A DNA stretch of 64,000 bases from Cokeromyces recurvatus. Its lineage: Eukaryota > Mucoromycota > Mucoromycetes > Mucorales > Mucoraceae. Both the position numbers and the translations under genes were made by a program. Positions within the stretch are counted from its first letter, which is position 1. Every line of letters begins with the position of its first letter. Shown in pieces: positions 58,554 to 64,000 of this stretch. Location: positions 124,001-188,000 of the forward strand of contig NW_026251411.1 of NCBI RefSeq assembly GCF_025118155.1, in the 5' to 3' direction. Below the pieces are notes generated by a model. It was not told the DNA's origin, did no database searches, and worked only from the letters and a program-made list of their open reading frames with translations.

Positions 58554-61500
58554 TTAATGTATTCCATACAACTAAAATAAATAAATTAGAAACAAATTCC
58601 TATGTTACAGGTAAAACTACAACTACTTACAGTTATATAACCGTCATTTCCACTGGCAGCCATGAGCATTAAATTAGGATGGAAGGCTAAAGTACGAGTA
58701 AAAGAAGACTTTTGTCCTAGGAATCTGGAGGATGGATGTAGTGTTGATAAACGATTTCCATTCATATTCCATAGCTTGACAACTTGATCATCACCAGCAC
58801 TGCCATAATAATAATTAAATTTCAATACATCGGGGTTTTTTTTATATATTATCATATACCATTACCTTGCAACAATGTTAGCATGATCATGAACTGCCAA
58901 TGCTGTCATCTCATGATGTGTATGCGCTTCAAAGGTTTTTATTGACCGTGATTCACGAATATCCCATATCTTAATTTCTCCTTCAAATCCACCGGAAACT
59001 AGTTCCCGATTACCTTCTCTTTGTAAATGTATACCTGTCACCCAAGCTTTGTGTTCATTCCATTTCTTTACAAGTCTAATCATTTATCTAACGTTAAATA
59101 CCAAAACATCGTATAGATGGTTATCTATCTATTCATCTATCAATTACTTACGCTTGATCTGAGCTTAGACGTCGATCATAAACACCAATAGATCCATCTC
59201 CAAAACCTGCAATGATAATATTACTATTCACTTGATCGCCTGTAATACTTGTCACACACCCTTCCGATTGTGTAAAGATATCCTACATGAAAATAATACA
59301 TAACATATACATATACATATACATATATATATATGTGTGTGTGTGAATATGAATATGAATATGAATATATAAATATTTGTATAGCATCTTTATATACCAT
59401 GACCGGTAATTCTTGATGTACATCCCAGACTTTAATTTTACGTGCCATCTCCGCCCGTAAATAATAAACCTCTTGATTGATGCCAGTCTGTCACTAGTCC
59501 ACTTTGTCTTGCACTGCTCTTTTCCATATCTTTCAGAGGACGCCAGGAGCTTACTAAGATAGCTTGCTCTTGTTTCTCCACTACCATCATAATTCTTATA
59601 GATACGAATAACACCATCATCAGATCCTACCATCATATAGCCTCATCCTCTTCATTAATAAACTTTAGATCTGTAATGCGACTTTGAGATGGATTATGGT
59701 TATCAATCACACTCAGTGGCGTTCCTTGTTTCCAATCCCAAACTACTAAACAATTTAGGTGATCAGCAGCTACTAAATGGGGTTCAAATTGATGTAATAA
59801 CAGTAGACTGGCCTCTGTATCATTATACATCGTATTCACCTGTTCCTCCCAGCAACGTCCTGATAGGTTCTTTGTCATCATGCTTGATTCTTGTAAAATT
59901 TTTTCATTCCGGCTTCGTCGCCATTTACGTTGGGTATAGATAACACTTCCTGGTTCATCAGCTTCTGCTACTCTCATCTGTGGTTCCGTGAAGTATTCAC
60001 AGCTCCAATCATAGAAAGTAGATGTAAGAGGTAATGTATGGCTTGTTTCTTCTACATGATTCACTTCATGTTTCGAAGTTAGATGACTATTTTTCGCTGA
60101 TTGTTCTGTTAGGCTCGTCGGTGATTCATGTTGATTGCTTCCAAAATTGTAAAAAGTTCGTAATGTCGAAGCAAATGAAACAGATCGTGTTAATTTAGGA
60201 GGACGTTTATGATTGCCTTTGTCATGCTCACCTAAATGAAGTGAATAAGATCGATCCAAACCATTTATAGCATTTTCCTGTTGATGTTGTTGCTGCTGCT
60301 GCTGTTGTTGTTGTTGTTGTTGTTGCTGTTGTTGCTGCTGATGAGCCGCCATCATAGCTTCACGTGCAAGGTTTGAAGCATATTCACCAATCATAGGCGT
60401 ATTCAGCAAAGCCATATTTATGTGATCCACTACAATCGAAGCCGCTTTAGCAACGTCAGGGTGAGGATCGACAGATAAATTCAACAAAGCTTTCCAAAGC
60501 ACTGAATAAACAGAATCATAACTACTAGACGAACTATTACCAAAGAAGTGATTACCATCAAATGCGCCAGGCACTTGACGTCCTCCTCTTAACATGCTCT
60601 TGGTGCGTGCATGATCTTCATTTACAAACAAACGTTGTTCTTCTTCAATTGTTTGACTTGCTGCTGTCAAAAACTTGGATGTGCCTGCTTGATCTACAAT
60701 ATGACTAAGAGCAATTACAAATTCCTTTCTAACCATAGGAGATCCATCCGACATGACAGTTAATGCTGAAACTGCAATATGGTGTTCAATATTAAGGATT
60801 TGCTCTGTTTTATTAGGATCTGCCAAAATGTACCTAGCGCATACATAGCTGAGGCACGTACCTCGGGCACATGATCGTTCAAAAGTGTGCATAATTTTTC
60901 ATGACCATTTTCAGAAATTGCAGCAGTCTTGGCCTCTATGTTATTCTTCCAGACTTGAGCGAGACAAAGACAGATCCATTGACGAAGGAGTGGATCTGAA
61001 TCGTTCACATGAGCTAGACATGCACTGATTACGTTACCTCTTAGACATGCCTGTTGACCCATTTTAAAATTAGTACAAATACCGATAAAATAAAGGCACT
61101 CATGGCACGATGCTCAGAGACGTGAGGAATACTGAGCATGGCGTTGTTAGGTGTTAAGATATTGATAAAATAGGCATAGCCATGATCTTTAAGGAGATCG
61201 TTTTGACATGATCGATCGACAGCCAAGATACGTGCCCAAATAAAGACTAACACTGGTTTGAGTTCTGCAGCAGGGCTTTGAAGGAGTTTAAGCACATAGG
61301 GGAAGATACCCACTGATAAAGCAGCATTTACAGCCATGGACCCAAGTCCAAGAAACGACTCAAGAGGATTAAAGCACGTAATCTATGCACTGACTTAACA
61401 AGACTTGTAGAACAATGGGCAGTTGTTCAGGGATTTTGGGATTTACAGCACCCTCTGATAGCCAGACTTCAAAGGCAGTTAGTTGTTCTGAAAAAAAGGT

Positions 61501-63072
61501 ACTGGATTGATATTCGTAACTAGGACCACCTGCTTCAGCTGCCTTCAAAGCGGGTAATTGAAAAAGACACATGTCAACTGCTAAATCCCAAGCTTGCCAC
61601 ATGGATGATGATCATGTGTTTCAGGTAATTTAGGTGTCGACATTGGTGTACATTGGTAAGATCGCATAATTCGTTCTGCTAATAAATAATTTCTAAACAT
61701 AGAAGCTACAGTTAAATCTTGTCGAAAGAGTCGTTTAAAAAGCTCTGGCTGGTCTTGTAGGACACACCAAGCAATGGTATCTGTGACAGCGGTGAATATC
61801 CAATTAAGTTCACCTAATGGTGTACGTTCTCTCTGTTGATCGTCCTGGTAATTGTAGTACCATATCCATTGTAATATTTGAAGTTAATAAAGGATTCCTC
61901 ATGACAACCCATCTTAATGACATTTCAATAGGTGTTGTTAAACATGCTGTAAATACATCAGCAGGTAGGTCAGGGTTCATAGGTAATGTCTCATTAGGAC
62001 CACAAGCTGCAAGCTGAATACTATCTTTCCAATATACCTGCTGCACCGGTAATGGTGTAGGCGCTGCTGATACTATTCCATGATTATTTGAGTGCTGTTG
62101 TTGCTGTGTTGCTGTTGTTGTTGCTGCTGCTGCTGTGTTGTTGTTGTTGTTGTTGTGTTGCGCTAACCTTAAAGTCTCAATATCTCTTTGTTCTGCAAAG
62201 CGATTAAAGGCGTTAATGATATTACCAGCAGCGGAACAATCCCAGACATAAATGACAGGTGAACCTAACCATGATTGCAAATCAAATAATGATACTGGAA
62301 TAATACTGTGTATAGTTTCTATTAAATACCCAAATTTCGCCACTGGTGGTAGGCTTTGGACGCCATGACCATTATAATGAAATAAGATACGTTCCTCTTT
62401 GGCATTTCGTCGCATTTGACAACATACTTTCTTTGTTTCTTCTACTGAGGGGTCGAGTGATAATTTAAATCGTGTACGTCCATTGATTGTTTCATATTGA
62501 TTATGTAAACTCTTTCCAATAGCTTCCAGTGATTTTTGGGGAATAAGTAGAAAAGGATCTATCCAACATTCTAATTTTGCACAAGGATTTGTTTTGACGA
62601 CATCTGGTGGATCAGTACCGATATTAAGGCAAACAACTAAAAGGCCTATATATAGATATTAATGAAACTGTTATACATGACCAAATGAAGGAAAAAAAAA
62701 TGCATCTATTTATATATAACCTGATACAGTTTTTATTCTCTCTTTCAGTCTCTAATGAATAAAATGATACATAATAGTTAATTCTGTTCAAGTAAGCCTC
62801 AACATGTTCAAAAAAATTTAAAATTACCCAGTCTTTTAAAGCATTTTGAACAAGTTGATCAGGATTAGCATTTGTGTCATGTCTTTTTTCTGAAAAATAT
62901 ATAAAAGCGAATAATATCTTCTTCATAAGTTTCTTTGGTCAAAACCATGTCTAATTTGATTTGTATTATTTCTTTCGTCTTCATTTCTATTTTCTCCACT
63001 GACTAAAGTTGAAGTTGTGCTTCGAGTATCTTCAAAATGATTATTTTGGTCCAACTGCATAGCAGTAACCAT
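58554..63072 (-). CDS. KOG1: TORC1 subunit Raptor/Kog1
   Basis: Scaffold that presents substrates to TOR kinase. It begins at [15 protein letters not shown] (63072). The conserved N-terminal caspase-like region includes [38 protein letters not shown] and [14 protein letters not shown] low-complexity Asn/Thr/Gln insert (about 62160-62085) interrupts it. HEAT-like repeats follow ([25 protein letters not shown]-type repeats, [12 protein letters not shown]). A linker carries about 18 consecutive Gln (60290-60346). The C-terminal WD40 propeller includes [50 protein letters not shown] and a last short exon ending DGYIT-LYGIH. At least seven GT-AG introns, one with (ATAC)n/(TATG)n repeats near 59305-59365. 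Breaks: near 62365 and 62318 (a compensating pair), 62915, 60830, 59570 and 59450. About 1,350 residues. Confidence 0.93.
60287..60346 (-). repeat. Poly-Gln coding repeat in Kog1 linker
   Basis: Mixed CAA/CAG codons encode about 18 Gln in a row, flanked by His. The mix of codons suggests an older tract that is not purely slipping. Confidence 0.85.
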
Positions 63073-63269
63073 GATAATATCAAAAGACGAAAAGATTATT
63101 AAAAAAAAAAGAAAGAAAAAAAAAAAATACTAAAACATATTACATTGTATAAGTGACGTGAAAAAAATAATACAAAAAAAATAAAAAAATAAAAATAAAA
63201 TAAAAGCCAAGCATAATCAAGCTTTTTGTTTTGCTTTGTTTTGTTTTGTGTATAAATTCAATTATATAA
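63073..63269. promoter_or_regulatory. Divergent promoter, KOG1 / CSN2
   Basis: 197 bp between opposite starts. It contains A-rich runs and a (TTTTG)n repeat (about 63226-63249) just before TATAAATT and the CSN2 ATG, a plausible TATA position. Confidence 0.45.
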
Positions 63270-64000
63270 ATGAGTGACGACGACGATTTCATGCTTGAGG
63301 ATGAAGAGGAGGTAGCTATAAAATATAGCTTAATTAAACTAAATCTAAAAACATAAATGTCTTTAATTATAGGACTATGATTTTGATTATGATGATGAGG
63401 AGGAAGAACCCGATGTCGACTTGGAAAATAAATATTATAATGCTAAAGGTAGATTGTATAGTTGTTATGAACAGGTGATATATTAAACCATGCCTTTTAT
63501 TTATTGATTTTTTTTTTTGTAGCAAAGAAAGAGGATGATTTAAAAGAAGCCTTAGAAGAGTTTCAAAGTGTAGTTGATACAGAAGAACAAAAAGGCGATT
63601 GGTAAATAAATATGTTTAAATCATATTTATAGCATTACATATAAAATACTTAAATACATGCTTGCTATCTATTAGGGGCTTTAAAGCTCTAAATGAAGAT
63701 ATCTTTTCAGCTGAATAATTTTGACGATGTAAGAGAAATTTTTTTAAAAAAAAAACTTGATAATGCATAATGATTTTTTTTTTTCTTTCTTTTGTAAGAC
63801 TTTGAAATATTACCGTGAATTATTAACCTATGTTAAATCAGCAGTAACAAGAAATTATAGCGAAAAGAGTATTAACAATATTCTTGATTATGTTTCATCT
63901 ACTGACAATATGAGTTTTATGGAAAGCTTTTATGAGACAACTTTAGAATCACTCAAAGAAAATAAAAATGAGAATTATGGGTTAAGACAAAGAAAAGCTA
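63270..64000 (+). CDS. csn2: COP9 signalosome subunit 2 (partial, runs off window)
   Basis: N-terminal part of CSN2/COPS2, a PCI-domain subunit of the complex that removes Nedd8 from cullins. Exons: 63270-63311 (MSDDDDFMLEDEEE), 63373-63448 (DYDFDYDDEEEEPDVDLENK), 63523-63601 (EDDLKEALEEFQSVVDTEEQ), 63676 to about 63728, and about 63800 onward. The last reads TLKYYRELLTYVKSAVTRNY, then SEKSINNILDYVSS and FYETTLESLKE. These are near-perfect matches to the invariant CSN2 N-terminus, including VTRNYSEKSIN. A one-base break near 63692 puts MKISFQLNNFDD in a second frame, and another lies near 63975. The C-terminal two-thirds, including the PCI domain, lies beyond the window. Confidence 0.93.

Noticed and set aside
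1..64000. tRNA or rRNA genes
   Set aside because: Scanning intergenic stretches for paired arms with GTTCGA-type loops gave no convincing cloverleaf; the one such loop (near 36012) has no acceptor pairing.

Overview
The window is nuclear DNA of an AT-rich fungus, most likely an early-diverging one of the Mucoromycota type. The evidence is short GT-AG introns, many poly-A/poly-T tracts, genes packed on both strands, and a gene set that includes a white-collar-1 photoreceptor, PDAT, Kog1/Raptor, condensin, Pmp3 and eEF1B-gamma. The species cannot be named from sequence alone. There is no bacterial, rRNA, tRNA or CRISPR signal.

Layout. Left arm (1-30.6 kb): an ASX-homology-domain chromatin protein (minus), a BAR-PH-ArfGAP-ankyrin protein (minus), pyruvate carboxylase (minus), a Pmp3 proteolipid (minus) facing a MATE transporter (plus), a 3-methyladenine DNA glycosylase (plus), two small unrecognised genes (plus), a TVP15/COPI-associated membrane protein (plus), PEX11 (minus), a TM9SF/EMP70 protein (minus), condensin subunit 3 (plus) and eEF1B-gamma (plus). 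Right arm (45.5-64 kb): a WC-1/MadA-type LOV photoreceptor (minus) divergent from a cytosolic DPP8/9-like peptidase (plus), PDAT (minus) divergent from an unrecognised coiled-coil membrane protein (plus), then Kog1/Raptor (minus) divergent from CSN2, which runs off the window. These are ordinary monocistronic housekeeping genes. They share no pathway, and several divergent pairs share intergenic promoters of about 200-560 bp.

Middle (30.6-45.4 kb): an accessory island of repeats. It holds three copies (two near-identical on plus, one diverged on minus) of an unrecognised protein family, a Tc1/mariner-IS630-like transposon with 18-bp perfect inverted repeats, a decayed TNP2/CACTA-type transposon with a CACTA-like right end, a dispersed direct repeat of about 180 bp, and four arrays of a degenerate 17-18-bp minisatellite with core GTGCCTTTA. 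Two of these arrays lie in opposite orientation on either side of a family copy, as in foldback-type elements. In the best-preserved plus copy the family begins with a C2H2-like zinc-finger exon. This family and its arrays are the best candidate here for something undescribed.

Caution for any reader: nearly every conserved gene carries one or more single-base indels, mostly in homopolymers, that break the frame while the conserved protein continues in the next frame. This looks like an unpolished long-read assembly, so broken frames here are not by themselves evidence of pseudogenes. Multi-exon coordinates below span first to last coding base. Exon edges are given where I could read them.
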